A stretch of 64,000 nucleotides of DNA from Pseudomonas agarici (GTDB lineage: Bacteria; Pseudomonadota; Gammaproteobacteria; Pseudomonadales; Pseudomonadaceae), in the NCBI RefSeq assembly GCF_900109755.1, contig NZ_FOAR01000008.1:124001-188000 (forward strand). The letters run 5' to 3'. The position numbers and the translations under genes were made by a program. Numbering within the stretch: the first letter of the stretch is position 1; every line of letters starts with the position of its first letter. Shown piece after piece: positions 56,276-64,000 of this stretch. The notes beneath the pieces were generated by a model. It did no database searches. It had not been told where the DNA came from and saw nothing but the letters and a program-made list of their open reading frames with translations.

Positions 56276-56833
56276 ATGCAAGACGATGATTTTTCCCTGT
56301 TCAAAAGCGAAATCCGTGGTGTAAAGCCGCTCAAGCACGATCGTGCCGATACCGGCAAACCCAGGTCCGACCGCGCACAACTGGCCAAGCTACGCCAGGC
56401 GGCGACCGTGCGCAGCGAATCCACGACGGTGGATGGCCTGTCCGATCAGTTCGTCATCGATGTCGGCCCTGAAGACGAGCTGCACTGGTCCCGCGACGGT
56501 GTGCAGGACAGCCAGATGCGCAAGCTCAAGGCCGCCCAGATTCCCTTCGAAGGCAGCCTCGACCTGCACGGCATGAGCGTGGAAAAGGCCCGGGAAACCC
56601 TCTGGGCATTTCTTGGCGAAGCGACCCGGTTCGAAATCCGTTGCGTGCGAGTCACCCATGGCAAGGCCGTGCGTCTGGACGGCAAGCGCCCCATGATCAA
56701 GAGCCACGTCAACACCTGGTTGCGCCAGCATGCCCAGGTGCTCGGCTTCACCTCCTGCCAGCCGAAACACGGCGGCGCGGGCGCGGTGTATGTGATGCTC
56801 AAGCGCACCATGATGGAAGGCCGCGACGAATAA
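56276..56833 (+). CDS. Smr-domain protein (putative nuclease)
   Basis: 185 residues. The C-terminal Smr domain (about 90-180) has LDLHGMSVEKA, VTHGKAV and HGGAGAVYVMLKR. The N-terminus is a charged, probably disordered arm (QDDDFSLFKSEIRGVKPL) typical of SmrA-like proteins. Smr domains cut or bind nucleic acids; SmrB relatives cut mRNA at collided ribosomes. The exact role of this one is open. 78 bp before folE. Confidence 0.88.
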   Translation: MQDDDFSLFKSEIRGVKPLKHDRADTGKPRSDRAQLAKLRQAATVRSESTTVDGLSDQFVIDVGPEDELHWSRDGVQDSQMRKLKAAQIPFEGSLDLHGMSVEKARETLWAFLGEATRFEIRCVRVTHGKAVRLDGKRPMIKSHVNTWLRQHAQVLGFTSCQPKHGGAGAVYVMLKRTMMEGRDE

Positions 56834-56911
56834 TTGGACTATCATGAGTTTGCAGGCGGCTGTCAGCCGCCGTATCCTTATTCCTTTGCGCAGACTCCCA
56901 CAGGTAGCTTC

Positions 56912-57457
56912 ATGTCCCTGGAACAAAACTATACGGCGATTCTCGGCCAACTCGGCGAGGACGTCTCCCGCGAGGGCCTGCTGGACACGCCCAAGCGCGC
57001 GGCCAAAGCCATGCAGTATCTTTGCCGCGGTTACGAACAGACCCTGGAAGAAGTCACCAACGGTGCCTTGTTCAGTTCCGACAACAGCGAAATGGTGCTG
57101 GTCAAGGACATCGAGCTCTACTCGCTGTGCGAACACCACTTGCTACCGTTCATCGGCAAGGCCCATGTTGCCTATATCCCGAGTGGCAAGGTATTGGGCC
57201 TGTCGAAGGTCGCACGGATCGTCGACATGTATGCCCGGCGCCTGCAGATCCAGGAAAACCTCAGCCGCCAGATCGCCGATGCGGTCCAGCAGGTGACCGG
57301 CGCCCTGGGCGTGGCCGTGGTGATCGAAGCCCAGCACATGTGCATGATGATGCGTGGCGTGGAAAAACAGAACTCGTCGATGATCACTTCGGTGATGCTC
57401 GGTGAATTCCGCGAAAACGCCGCGACCCGTAGCGAGTTCCTGGCGCTGATCAAATAA
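56912..57457 (+). CDS. folE: GTP cyclohydrolase I
   Basis: 181 residues from ATG 56912 ([17 protein letters not shown]). Zinc and active-site motifs: [35 protein letters not shown] and [11 protein letters not shown]. It converts GTP to dihydroneopterin triphosphate, the first step of folate synthesis. Position matches PA1674 (folE2); the zinc ligands are intact, so it is a classical FolE1-type enzyme. It ends at a strong terminator. Confidence 0.97.
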   Translation: MSLEQNYTAILGQLGEDVSREGLLDTPKRAAKAMQYLCRGYEQTLEEVTNGALFSSDNSEMVLVKDIELYSLCEHHLLPFIGKAHVAYIPSGKVLGLSKVARIVDMYARRLQIQENLSRQIADAVQQVTGALGVAVVIEAQHMCMMMRGVEKQNSSMITSVMLGEFRENAATRSEFLALIK

Positions 57458-57470
57458 GATGTGGCGACCT

Positions 57471-57502
57471 GAAAAAAACCGGCGCCCATCGCCGGTTTTT
57501 TT
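57471..57502. terminator. Bidirectional terminator after folE
   Basis: AAAAAAA-CCGGC-gcccat-GCCGG-TTTTTTT, an intrinsic terminator working from both sides, 14 bp after the folE stop. Confidence 0.92.
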
Positions 57503-57562
57503 CGAGCGGGAAAAATCAGGTAAGCTGCGTACCCTCTTCTTCACCGCCCGCGAGGCTATACC

Positions 57563-57934
57563 GTGTTCGTCAAAGCACTCCGAGTCGGCCTCGGCCAGCT
57601 CATCATCTTCATCGACTTCCTCACCCGACCACGCAAGCAGCAGCGCACCGCCGCCGCCCAGGCCAAGGTCGATGCCGCCGCCCGCGACCTGACCCTGTAT
57701 CAGTTCCACGCCTGTCCGTTCTGCGTAAAGACCCGCCGTACCCTGCGCCGCCTGAACCTGCCGGTGGCGCTGCGTGACGCGAAGAACGACGAACACCATC
57801 GACAGACGCTGCTCGAACAAGGCGGCAAGATCAAAGTGCCATGCCTGCGTATCGAAGAAAATGGCCAGACCACCTGGATGTACGAATCCCAGACGATCAT
57901 CGCTTACCTGAATCAGCGGTTTGCCGCTGCCTGA
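57563..57934 (+). CDS. Membrane-anchored glutaredoxin-like protein
   Basis: 123 residues from a GTG start. A hydrophobic N-terminal segment (VGLGQLIIFIDFL) is followed by a glutaredoxin fold with the CPFC active site in YQFHACPFCVKTRRTL and the cis-proline loop KVPCLRI, ending ESQTIIAYL as in GST N-terminal domains. It probably reduces disulfides or glutathione mixed disulfides at the inner membrane. Confidence 0.88.
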   Translation: MFVKALRVGLGQLIIFIDFLTRPRKQQRTAAAQAKVDAAARDLTLYQFHACPFCVKTRRTLRRLNLPVALRDAKNDEHHRQTLLEQGGKIKVPCLRIEENGQTTWMYESQTIIAYLNQRFAAA

Positions 57935-57946
57935 TGTCGGCACCAG

Positions 57947-58342
57947 TCAATTCGGACAGTTGTTGGTTTCATCGCGGCACTCGGTGTAGCTCTTCAACTG
58001 CGCCGCGCGCTGGTTGGTCAGCTCAGTCTTGCATTGCAGATTGAGCATTGGCCACAGCGAGCCGCCATCCGCCGGCCGGCCATTCCGGTACAGGCAGTCG
58101 GCATCGCGAAAAGCCAGCCATTTGCGTTGGGCATCCCTGAGTGCGTCCTTGGAAGCCTGGGTCTTCAGGTAGTCCATCTGCGTCTTGTAGTACTTGTTCA
58201 AATCGTCATCGACTTTCTTGAACTCCTTGCCCACACACTCATTCATCGACGCCTGGTTGGCAGCGCAATCCTCGGCTGTCTGCGCACCGGCGACCTGGCT
58301 CAACAAACCGAAAGCCAAAAAAGCTACGACTGGATATTTCAT
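57947..58342 (-). CDS. LprI-family (DUF1311) secreted lysozyme-inhibitor-like protein
   Basis: 131 residues from ATG 58342 with GGGGG upstream; the open frame continues to 58816 but that part is out of family. A signal peptide ends about residue 20 (SQVAGA|QTAED). The mature part has the DUF1311 pattern LRDAQRKWLAFRDADCLY and six cysteines, as in LprI-type periplasmic lysozyme inhibitors. Confidence 0.85.
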   Translation of the reverse strand: MKYPVVAFLAFGLLSQVAGAQTAEDCAANQASMNECVGKEFKKVDDDLNKYYKTQMDYLKTQASKDALRDAQRKWLAFRDADCLYRNGRPADGGSLWPMLNLQCKTELTNQRAAQLKSYTECRDETNNCPN

Positions 58343-58476
58343 GGACGACACCCCCTTCAAGTGGATAGGAAACCAAGCTTTCGCTAGGACTTTGATGTTC
58401 GCAAAGGTGCCTGCGCCGGAAAAGACAAACCGCCCCTGAGGCCGCTTTAAGTATTTCCAGATTTGCCGGTCAACCC

Positions 58477-58507
58477 GACTAACAGAACTCGCCACACAGG
58501 CCACTAG
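58477..58507. mobile_element. MITE-like repeat, copy 3 (right end only)
   Basis: A single end of the element at 28979-29142: GACTAACAGAACTCGCC followed by ACACAGGCCACTAG. The rest is absent or beyond recognition. The terminal CTAG supplies the stop codon of uraH (TAG on the minus strand). Confidence 0.65.
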
Positions 58508-58857
58508 CTTCCTTTGTAGGTCGAATAACTGTAAGGCGAGATCAACAGAGGGACGTGATAGTGGTCCTGTTCTGCGCTGATGCCAAAGCGCAGCACCACC
58601 ACGTCGAGAAAGGCCGGCTCCGGTAGCGTCACGCCACAGGCCCGATAGTAGTCGCCAGCATGAAACTGCAACTGATAGACCCCGCAACGGTAGTCGCTCC
58701 CCTGCAGCAACGGCGCATCGCAGCGCCCGTCGTCGTTGGTTCGGGCACTGGCCACCCGTTTCAGTTGCGTGCCTTCGACCCGATACAGTTCGACCTTGAT
58801 CGAACGGCCGGGGCAACCCTGTGCGGCATCCAAAACATGCGTAGTCAAACGTCCCAT
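58504..58857 (-). CDS. uraH: 5-hydroxyisourate hydrolase (transthyretin-like)
   Basis: 117 residues. Catalytic pattern: His in LTTHVLDAAQGCPG, Arg in the DGRCD region, HVPLLISPYSYSTY and the C-terminal YKGS (normally YRGS). It hydrolyses 5-hydroxyisourate, made by PuuD, to OHCU. It is transcribed away from puuE across a shared regulatory region. The stop codon lies inside a leftover MITE end. Confidence 0.95.
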   Translation of the reverse strand: MGRLTTHVLDAAQGCPGRSIKVELYRVEGTQLKRVASARTNDDGRCDAPLLQGSDYRCGVYQLQFHAGDYYRACGVTLPEPAFLDVVVLRFGISAEQDHYHVPLLISPYSYSTYKGS

Positions 58858-58992
58858 TGCTTCTGCGTGCCCGCCTGCCCTGCTGGCAGACCGGGCTTCG
58901 CGCCTCCCGGAATCAGTGGATAAAGGCGTGCCGCACGGCCGGGAAAGCTCTAAGAGGGCGGCGACGAAATGATTAAGACACCTTCAATAAAA

Positions 58993-59004
58993 ATTGTACA
59001 CAAT
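58993..59004. promoter_or_regulatory. Operator candidate 1 of the urate cluster
   Basis: ATTGT-ac-ACAAT, a palindrome followed by AAAT. It shares TTGTAYACAATAAA with the second site and is 136 bp from the uraH start. The pattern is like sites of GntR/FadR-type repressors. Confidence 0.55.
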
Positions 59005-59174
59005 AAATTTCGCACTTTATGGCGCATGTTCCGAACGTTGCTAACATTGACAGAAAGACCGTGGACTAAGGGTTTTTCGTTTATTAGTTGATCGATCAAG
59101 CCCATTTCTATCAAGCGACCAAACAGGTTTTTTTGGTAGACATGAAAAAACGTGGCTGACAAGGTGATCACAGA

Positions 59175-59186
59175 GTTGTATACAAT
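59175..59186. promoter_or_regulatory. Operator candidate 2 of the urate cluster
   Basis: GTTGTATACAAT; the inner TTGTATACAA is a perfect palindrome, 57 bp before the puuE start and overlapping the expected promoter position. Confidence 0.6.
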
Positions 59187-59242
59187 AAAGCTTTCACTGT
59201 GACACCACGCAACCGTTACCACGGACAAGAAGGAAGACGGCA

Positions 59243-60169
59243 GTGAGCCCTGACTATCCACGCGACCTGATCGGTTACGGCGATAAGCCTCCTCACCCCC
59301 ATTGGCCGGGAAATGCCCGTATCGCCTTATCTTTCGTGCTCAACTACGAAGAGGGCGGCGAGCGCAATATCCTGCACGGCGACAAGGAATCCGAATGTTT
59401 TCTCTCGGAGATGGTCGCGGCGCAGCCGCTGCAAGGCGAACGCAACATGAGCATGGAATCGCTCTATGAGTATGGCAGTCGCGCCGGCGTCTGGCGGATT
59501 CTCAAATTGTTCAGATCCTTCGACATCCCATTGACCATCTTTGCCGTGGCCATGGCCGCCCAGCGCCACCCAGACGTTATTCGCGCCATGGTCGAGGCCG
59601 GCCACGAAATCTGCAGCCACGGCTACCGCTGGATCGACTACCAGTACATCGACGAGGTGCAAGAGCGTGAGCATATGCTCGACGCCATCCGCATCCTCAG
59701 CGAAGTCAGCGGAGAGCGGCCGCTGGGCTGGTACACCGGTCGTACCGGGCCGAACACCCGCAGGCTGGTGATGGAGGAAGGCGGCTTCCTCTACGACTCG
59801 GACACCTACGACGATGACCTGCCCTACTGGGAACCGGACAACCCAACCGGTAAACCGCACCTGGTGATCCCGTACACACTGGACACCAACGACATGCGCT
59901 TCACCCAGGTACAGGGTTTCAACCAGGGCAACGATTTCTACCAGTACCTCAAGGACGCTTTCGATGTGCTCTACGCCGAAGGCGCCGAGGCGCCGAAAAT
60001 GCTTTCCATCGGCCTGCACTGCCGGCTGACCGGGCGCCCGGCGCGCCTGGCCGCGCTGCAGCGTTTCATCGAATATGTGAAGGGCTTCGATCGGGTCTGG
60101 TTCAGTCGCCGGGTCGATATCGCCCGTCACTGGCATGCCACCCACCCGTACCAGGCGCCAATGAAATGA
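59243..60169 (+). CDS. puuE: Allantoinase PuuE (polysaccharide-deacetylase fold)
   Basis: 308 residues from a GTG with GGAAG upstream. N-terminal YPRDLIGYGDKPPHPHWPG, then LSFVLNYEEGGERN, ICSHGYRWIDYQ and WYTGRTGPNTRRLV are diagnostic of PuuE, the metal-independent allantoinase first characterised in P. fluorescens. It opens allantoin to allantoate. Its stop overlaps the uraD start (ATGA). Confidence 0.95.
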   Translation: MSPDYPRDLIGYGDKPPHPHWPGNARIALSFVLNYEEGGERNILHGDKESECFLSEMVAAQPLQGERNMSMESLYEYGSRAGVWRILKLFRSFDIPLTIFAVAMAAQRHPDVIRAMVEAGHEICSHGYRWIDYQYIDEVQEREHMLDAIRILSEVSGERPLGWYTGRTGPNTRRLVMEEGGFLYDSDTYDDDLPYWEPDNPTGKPHLVIPYTLDTNDMRFTQVQGFNQGNDFYQYLKDAFDVLYAEGAEAPKMLSIGLHCRLTGRPARLAALQRFIEYVKGFDRVWFSRRVDIARHWHATHPYQAPMK

Positions 60170-60681
60170 GTACTTTCCGGACCCTAAAGCCATCGACCCT
60201 GAGCCGCACGGCGTTTGTCGAAGCCTTTGCCGATATTTATGAACATTCGCCATGGGTCGCCGAACAGGCCTTCGACTTGGGCCAGGACAGCGGTATCGAC
60301 CAGATCGACACTCTGCACCAGCGCATGAGCGACATCCTGTTAAACGCCGATCATGCCAGCCAGTTGGCATTGATCAACGCCCACCCGGACCTGGCGGGTA
60401 AAGCCGCCGTCCAGGGCCAACTCAGCGCGGCCAGCGCCCATGAGCAAGCCGGTGCCGGTATCCAGCACTGCACGGCCGAAGAATTCCAGCGTTTCACCGA
60501 GCTGAACCAGGCCTATAAGGCCAAATTCAAGTTCCCCTTCATCATGGCGGTAACAGGCAGTAATCGGCAGCAGATTCTCGCCGCGTTCGAAACACGTCTC
60601 CACAACCCGCAGGACACGGAGTTCAACTGCGCGCTGGCGCAGATCAACAAGATTGCCCTGTTTCGGTTACTGGCTCTATAG
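60166..60681 (+). CDS. uraD: OHCU decarboxylase
   Basis: 171 residues. The catalytic His lies in LALINAHPDLAGKAA, and KFKFPFIMAVTG is the substrate-binding signature. It decarboxylates 2-oxo-4-hydroxy-4-carboxy-5-ureidoimidazoline to (S)-allantoin, between UraH and PuuE in the pathway. Translationally coupled to puuE. Confidence 0.95.
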   Translation: MSTFRTLKPSTLSRTAFVEAFADIYEHSPWVAEQAFDLGQDSGIDQIDTLHQRMSDILLNADHASQLALINAHPDLAGKAAVQGQLSAASAHEQAGAGIQHCTAEEFQRFTELNQAYKAKFKFPFIMAVTGSNRQQILAAFETRLHNPQDTEFNCALAQINKIALFRLLAL

Positions 60682-60754
60682 GGACCTTGGCCCGAAAGTG
60701 CGCAGGGGCCTGTGGTATTCCCAGCCACCTATTCTTCAAAGGCAGACATGAACA

Positions 60755-61750
60755 ATGAAAACTTATGCCGTACCTTTCGAGAAATTCCTCAACCTGGCCG
60801 ATGCCCGCCTGGGCACCCAAATCGTTTCCGTCACCGATGACTGGTTCGCCGACGCCAACCGCCTGTTCCAGCCGACCCCGGCGGTATGGAAAGAGGGTGT
60901 GTTCGATGACAACGGCAAGTGGATGGACGGCTGGGAATCGCGTCGCAAGCGCTTCGAAGGCCACGACAGCGCGGTGATCCGCCTGGGCGTGCCCGGCTCG
61001 ATCAAGGGCGTGGATATCGACACCTCATTCTTCACCGGCAACTACCCGCCATCGGCCTCGCTGGAAGCCTGCTTCCTGAGCCACGGCGAACCCGATGAAA
61101 ACACCCAGTGGGTCGAAGTGCTCGGTGCCGTCGAATTGCAAGGCAACAGCCACCACTATCACGCTATCAGCCACGATCAGGCCTTCAGCCATCTGCGCTT
61201 CAACATCTATCCGGACGGTGGCGTGGCTCGCCTGCGAGTCCACGGTATCCCCTATCGCGACTGGTCGGCCACAGACGACCACGAACAGATCGACCTGGCC
61301 GCCGCCCTCAACGGGGGACGCGCGCTGGCCTGCTCCGACGAACATTTCGGACGCATGAACAATATCCTCAATCCAGGCCGTGGCATCAACATGGGCGACG
61401 GCTGGGAAACCGCTCGTCGTCGTACCCCGGGCAATGACTGGGTAATCGTCGCCCTGGGTCATCCGGGCGAGATCGAGAAGATCATCGTCGACACCTTACA
61501 CTTCAAAGGCAACTACCCCGACAGCTGCTCGATTCAGGCGGCCTTCGTCAAGGGCGGCACCGACAGCCAGATCGAGACCCAGAGCCTGTTCTGGCGCGAA
61601 CTGCTGCCAAGCCAGAAGCTGGAAATGCACGCCGAACACAGCTTTGTCGAGCAGATCAAGGCCCTGGGACCGATCACCCATATCCGCCTGAACGTGTTCC
61701 CCGATGGCGGCGTGAGCCGTCTGCGGGTATTCGGTAAAGTCGCCAAATAA
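60755..61750 (+). CDS. alc: Allantoicase
   Basis: 331 residues built from two similar halves (repeat starts near [19 protein letters not shown] and [18 protein letters not shown]), each with D-WE-RRxR-type and GFKGNYP-type motifs. It hydrolyses allantoate to ureidoglycolate and urea. 73 bp after uraD, same strand. Confidence 0.95.
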   Translation: MKTYAVPFEKFLNLADARLGTQIVSVTDDWFADANRLFQPTPAVWKEGVFDDNGKWMDGWESRRKRFEGHDSAVIRLGVPGSIKGVDIDTSFFTGNYPPSASLEACFLSHGEPDENTQWVEVLGAVELQGNSHHYHAISHDQAFSHLRFNIYPDGGVARLRVHGIPYRDWSATDDHEQIDLAAALNGGRALACSDEHFGRMNNILNPGRGINMGDGWETARRRTPGNDWVIVALGHPGEIEKIIVDTLHFKGNYPDSCSIQAAFVKGGTDSQIETQSLFWRELLPSQKLEMHAEHSFVEQIKALGPITHIRLNVFPDGGVSRLRVFGKVAK

Positions 61751-61765
61751 GCGCAGCGCCCTGCA

Positions 61766-61785
61766 GCGAGGGAGCTTGCTCCTCG
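61766..61785. repeat. REP-like palindrome
   Basis: GCGAGGGAGCTTGCTCCTCG, the common Pseudomonas REP core, in the 82-bp gap between alc and allA. It could stabilise the upstream mRNA or weaken read-through. Confidence 0.75.
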
Positions 61786-61832
61786 CCACCACAGCAGAAC
61801 AAATCACACCGCATTCGAATAAGAAGACAGCC

Positions 61833-62366
61833 ATGCGCACACTGACGATCGAATCCCTGACCAAAGAAGCCTTCGCTCCTTTCGGTGACGTGATCGAAAC
61901 CGACGGCAGCGATCACTTCCTGATCAACAACGGTTCGACCCAGCGCTTTCATCGTCTGGCCACGGTCGACACGGCAATCCCTGGCGACAAGGCGATCATC
62001 AGCATTTTCCGCGCAGACGCACTCGACATGCCACTGACCCTACGCATGCTTGAACGCCATCCGCTGGGCAGCCAGGCGTTTATTCCGCTGCTCGGCAACG
62101 CCTTTTTGATCGTGGTCGCACCCCTTGGCGATACACCAGTATCAAGTCTGGTCCGCGCCTTCGTCAGCAATGGCAGGCAGGGCATCAATTACCATCGCGG
62201 GGTCTGGCACCACCCGGTATTGGCAATCGCAAAGCGCGACGACTTCCTGGTGGTTGATCGCAGTGGCAGTGGCAACAACTGTGATGAGCATTTCTTCAAA
62301 GAGGATCAATACCTGATCCTTCCTTCACTCATAAGAGAAGGCTTGATCACTCCCGAAAAAGAGTGA
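61833..62366 (+). CDS. allA: Ureidoglycolate lyase
   Basis: 177 residues from ATG 61833 (MRTLTIESLTKEAFAPFGDV); the frame opens 19 codons earlier, overlapping the region after the REP. Cupin-like fold with FIPLLGNAFLIVVAP and NYHRGVWHHPVLAI. It splits ureidoglycolate into glyoxylate and urea, the last step of the pathway encoded here. Confidence 0.94.
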   Translation: MRTLTIESLTKEAFAPFGDVIETDGSDHFLINNGSTQRFHRLATVDTAIPGDKAIISIFRADALDMPLTLRMLERHPLGSQAFIPLLGNAFLIVVAPLGDTPVSSLVRAFVSNGRQGINYHRGVWHHPVLAIAKRDDFLVVDRSGSGNNCDEHFFKEDQYLILPSLIREGLITPEKE

Positions 62367-62385
62367 CGAGCAAGAGGTACGAGCC

Positions 62386-63693
62386 GTGGAAGCACATTTG
62401 ATGGAATGGCTGAATCTGAGCGTGCGCTGGGTTCACATGATCACCGGCGTCGCCTGGATCGGTGCGTCATTCTATTTCGTCTGGCTGGAGAACCACCTCA
62501 ATCGGGTCAACCCCAGGGACGGTCTGGCCGGCGACCTCTGGGCCATCCACGGCGGCGGCATCTACCACCTGGAAAAATACCGGTTGGCCCCGCCGACCAT
62601 GCCGGACAACCTGCACTGGTTCAAATGGGAAGCCTATTTCACCTGGATGTCCGGGATCGCGTTGCTCTGTGTGGTGTTCTACTCCAACCCCCTACTCTAT
62701 CTCGTGGCCCCGGGTAGCGGCCTGAGTGGTCCGGCCGGCGTCGCCATCGGCATCGGCGCGCTGATCGTCGGCTGGTTCGTCTACGACTGCCTCTGCGACT
62801 CGGCCTTGGGCAAGCGTCCGGCCCTGCTTGGCTTCATCCTGTTTGTCCTGCTGATCGCCTCGGCTTACGGTTTCAGCAAGGTGTTCAGCGGACGTGGGGC
62901 CTACCTGCACGTTGGCGCAATCATCGGCACCCTCATGGTCGGCAACGTCTTTGCCATTATCATGCCGGCGCAACGCGCCCTGGTGGCGGCGATCGCCGAG
63001 AACCGTGCGCCCGACCCGACATTGCCGGCCAAAGGCCTGTTGCGCTCACGACACAACAACTATTTCACCTTGCCGGTGCTGTTCATCATGATCAGCAACC
63101 ATTTCCCAAGCACCTACGGCAGCCAGTACAACTGGCTGATTCTGGCCGGGATCGCGCTGTTGGCGGTGTTGGTGCGGCATCACTTCAACTGCCGTCACGA
63201 CAGCCATAAGTTTGCCTGGACCTTGCCGGTCGCGGCGCTGGGCATGATCTGCCTGGCCTATGTCACCGCACCCGCATCGAGCCCGAGCGCACCGCCAGCG
63301 GCCAGGGCGGCGGCGAAGATCGACTACCAGCCGTTGCCGGAAACCGCCCTGGACGGTGGGCTCAAGCCGGCGCCAACCATTGAGCCGGCCACGCCCGCAG
63401 TGCCGACATCGGCGAACAACGCCTCCGGCGATATTGCTTTCGACAAGGTCCACAGCGTGATCCAAGAACGTTGCGCGGTGTGCCATTCGGCCAAGCCCAG
63501 CAGCCCGTTGTTCAGCACCGCCCCGGCTGGCGTGATGCTCGACACCGCACAACAGATCCAGCAATTGGCTCCTCGGATCCAAGCCCAGGCCGTCACGAGC
63601 CAGATCATGCCCCTGGGCAATATCACCCAGATGACCCAGCAGGAACGTGAGCTGATTGGCGCCTGGATCAACCAGGGAGCGCGTACCCACTGA
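62386..63693 (+). CDS. puuD: Urate hydroxylase PuuD (membrane urate oxidase with cytochrome c domain)
   Basis: 435 residues. About eight membrane helices form the N-terminal domain (WVHMITGVAWIGASFYFVWLE onward). A linker rich in Pro/Ala (about 295-345) leads to a C-terminal cytochrome c domain with the heme motif CAVCH near residue 362. PuuD oxidises urate to 5-hydroxyisourate and passes electrons to the respiratory chain, replacing soluble uricase. The GTG at 62386 has AAGAGG upstream; ATG 62401 is an alternative. Last gene of the cluster. Confidence 0.95.
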   Translation: MEAHLMEWLNLSVRWVHMITGVAWIGASFYFVWLENHLNRVNPRDGLAGDLWAIHGGGIYHLEKYRLAPPTMPDNLHWFKWEAYFTWMSGIALLCVVFYSNPLLYLVAPGSGLSGPAGVAIGIGALIVGWFVYDCLCDSALGKRPALLGFILFVLLIASAYGFSKVFSGRGAYLHVGAIIGTLMVGNVFAIIMPAQRALVAAIAENRAPDPTLPAKGLLRSRHNNYFTLPVLFIMISNHFPSTYGSQYNWLILAGIALLAVLVRHHFNCRHDSHKFAWTLPVAALGMICLAYVTAPASSPSAPPAARAAAKIDYQPLPETALDGGLKPAPTIEPATPAVPTSANNASGDIAFDKVHSVIQERCAVCHSAKPSSPLFSTAPAGVMLDTAQQIQQLAPRIQAQAVTSQIMPLGNITQMTQQERELIGAWINQGARTH

Positions 63694-63770
63694 GCCGGAG
63701 CAGGTGGCGAGCTTTTTGTGCTCGACTGCCCGACGCCCCCCCCATCGGCGCTACCCGGACAAGCTGATAA

Positions 63771-64000
63771 TCAGCCGCGAGCCATGCGCCAGAGCTTGCC
63801 GGTCAGCGAAACCAGCGCCATAACCAGCGCTCCGGCGACAATCCCCACCACCGCATTGAGCAGCGTCGGCACCACCGCCGCAAAGCCGCCGGTAGCCGTG
63901 GCCACACCTTCGATCCAGTGATGCAACGCCGGCACGCCATGGGTGAGAATCCCCCCACCGACCAGGAACATCGCCGCCGTGCCGATCACCGACAAACTCT
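63771..64000 (-). CDS. DUF808 (YedI-like) inner-membrane protein, C-terminal part
   Basis: Only the last about 76 codons are in the window; the gene continues past the right edge. The sequence SVIGTAAMFLVGGGILTHGVP, then the closing LVSLTGKLWRMARG, matches the C-terminus of the DUF808/YedI multi-span membrane family of unknown function. It converges with puuD (77 bp between stops). Confidence 0.8.
   Translation of the reverse strand, partial: SLSVIGTAAMFLVGGGILTHGVPALHHWIEGVATATGGFAAVVPTLLNAVVGIVAGALVMALVSLTGKLWRMARG

Larger units (their letters stand above)
58858..59242. promoter_or_regulatory. Divergent uraH-puuE regulatory region
   Basis: 385 bp without a gene, AT-richer than its surroundings, carrying both promoters of the urate cluster. 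It contains two related palindromes, listed separately. Confidence 0.6.

Noticed and set aside
1..64000. CRISPR array, tRNA, rRNA, riboswitch or intact insertion sequence
   Set aside because: No spaced direct repeats, cloverleaf-like segments, rRNA stretches or transposase frames were recognised by eye; short ncRNAs cannot be excluded.

Overview
The window is chromosomal DNA of a fluorescent-group Pseudomonas. Gene order follows two P. aeruginosa core blocks almost gene for gene: ihfB-rpsA-cmk-tyrA-hisC-pheA-serC-gyrA-mtnA-mtaD-ubiG-mupP-yciK (PA3161-PA3173 type) and aroC to folE (PA1681-PA1674 type). The UndA protein closely resembles the P. fluorescens/P. protegens enzyme as I remember it. 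Coding regions are GC-rich, while the O-antigen end (1-2570) and the flanks of the toxin-like gene (37.86-37.96 kb) are AT-rich.

Layout. 0-2.6 kb: edge of an O-antigen locus (wbpO, start of wbpP) and an AT-rich, degenerate stretch. 2.6-18.3 kb: housekeeping block with IHF, ribosomal protein S1, an aromatic/serine operon (serC-pheA-hisC-tyrA-cmk), gyrA, methylthioadenosine salvage (mtnA/mtaD), ubiG, the MurNAc-6-P phosphatase mupP and an SDR. 18.5-28.9 kb: undA (1-undecene synthase), a GGDEF-EAL sensor, an ABC exporter, a DsbA-like protein, trhO, a BolA-family gene, a DUF2059 protein, fumC and a DMT permease. 29-43.2 kb: two-domain polyphosphate:AMP phosphotransferase, mnmC, a 1623-residue LRR protein with an IpaH-like (NEL) ubiquitin-ligase domain, the three-gene NAGGN osmoprotectant operon and a YheU protein. 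43.2-49.7 kb: an RsmI-like CsrA, an LtaS-like sulfatase-fold protein, small conserved genes, a sigma-54/IHF promoter driving a DUF3509 gene, a LuxR-type HTH protein and a divergent acireductone dioxygenase. 49.8-57.9 kb: MFS, aroC, hydrolase, prmB, isochorismatase-like protein, Smr protein, folE and glutaredoxin. 58.5-63.7 kb: a complete urate-to-glyoxylate/urea set (puuD, uraH, uraD, puuE, alc, allA) with paired operator-like palindromes.

Main points for follow-up: (1) the tyrA reading frame lacks the EPSP-synthase (aroA) domain fused to it in other pseudomonads; (2) undA; (3) the NEL-type E3 ligase; (4) a MITE-like repeat in three copies, each directly behind a stop codon; (5) a sigma-54 promoter with an IHF site at a DUF3509 gene; (6) an MtnD homologue with a changed metal ligand and no mtnB/mtnC beside it. 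I saw no rRNA, tRNA, CRISPR array or intact IS element. Functional calls rest on remembered family signatures and synteny; no database was searched.
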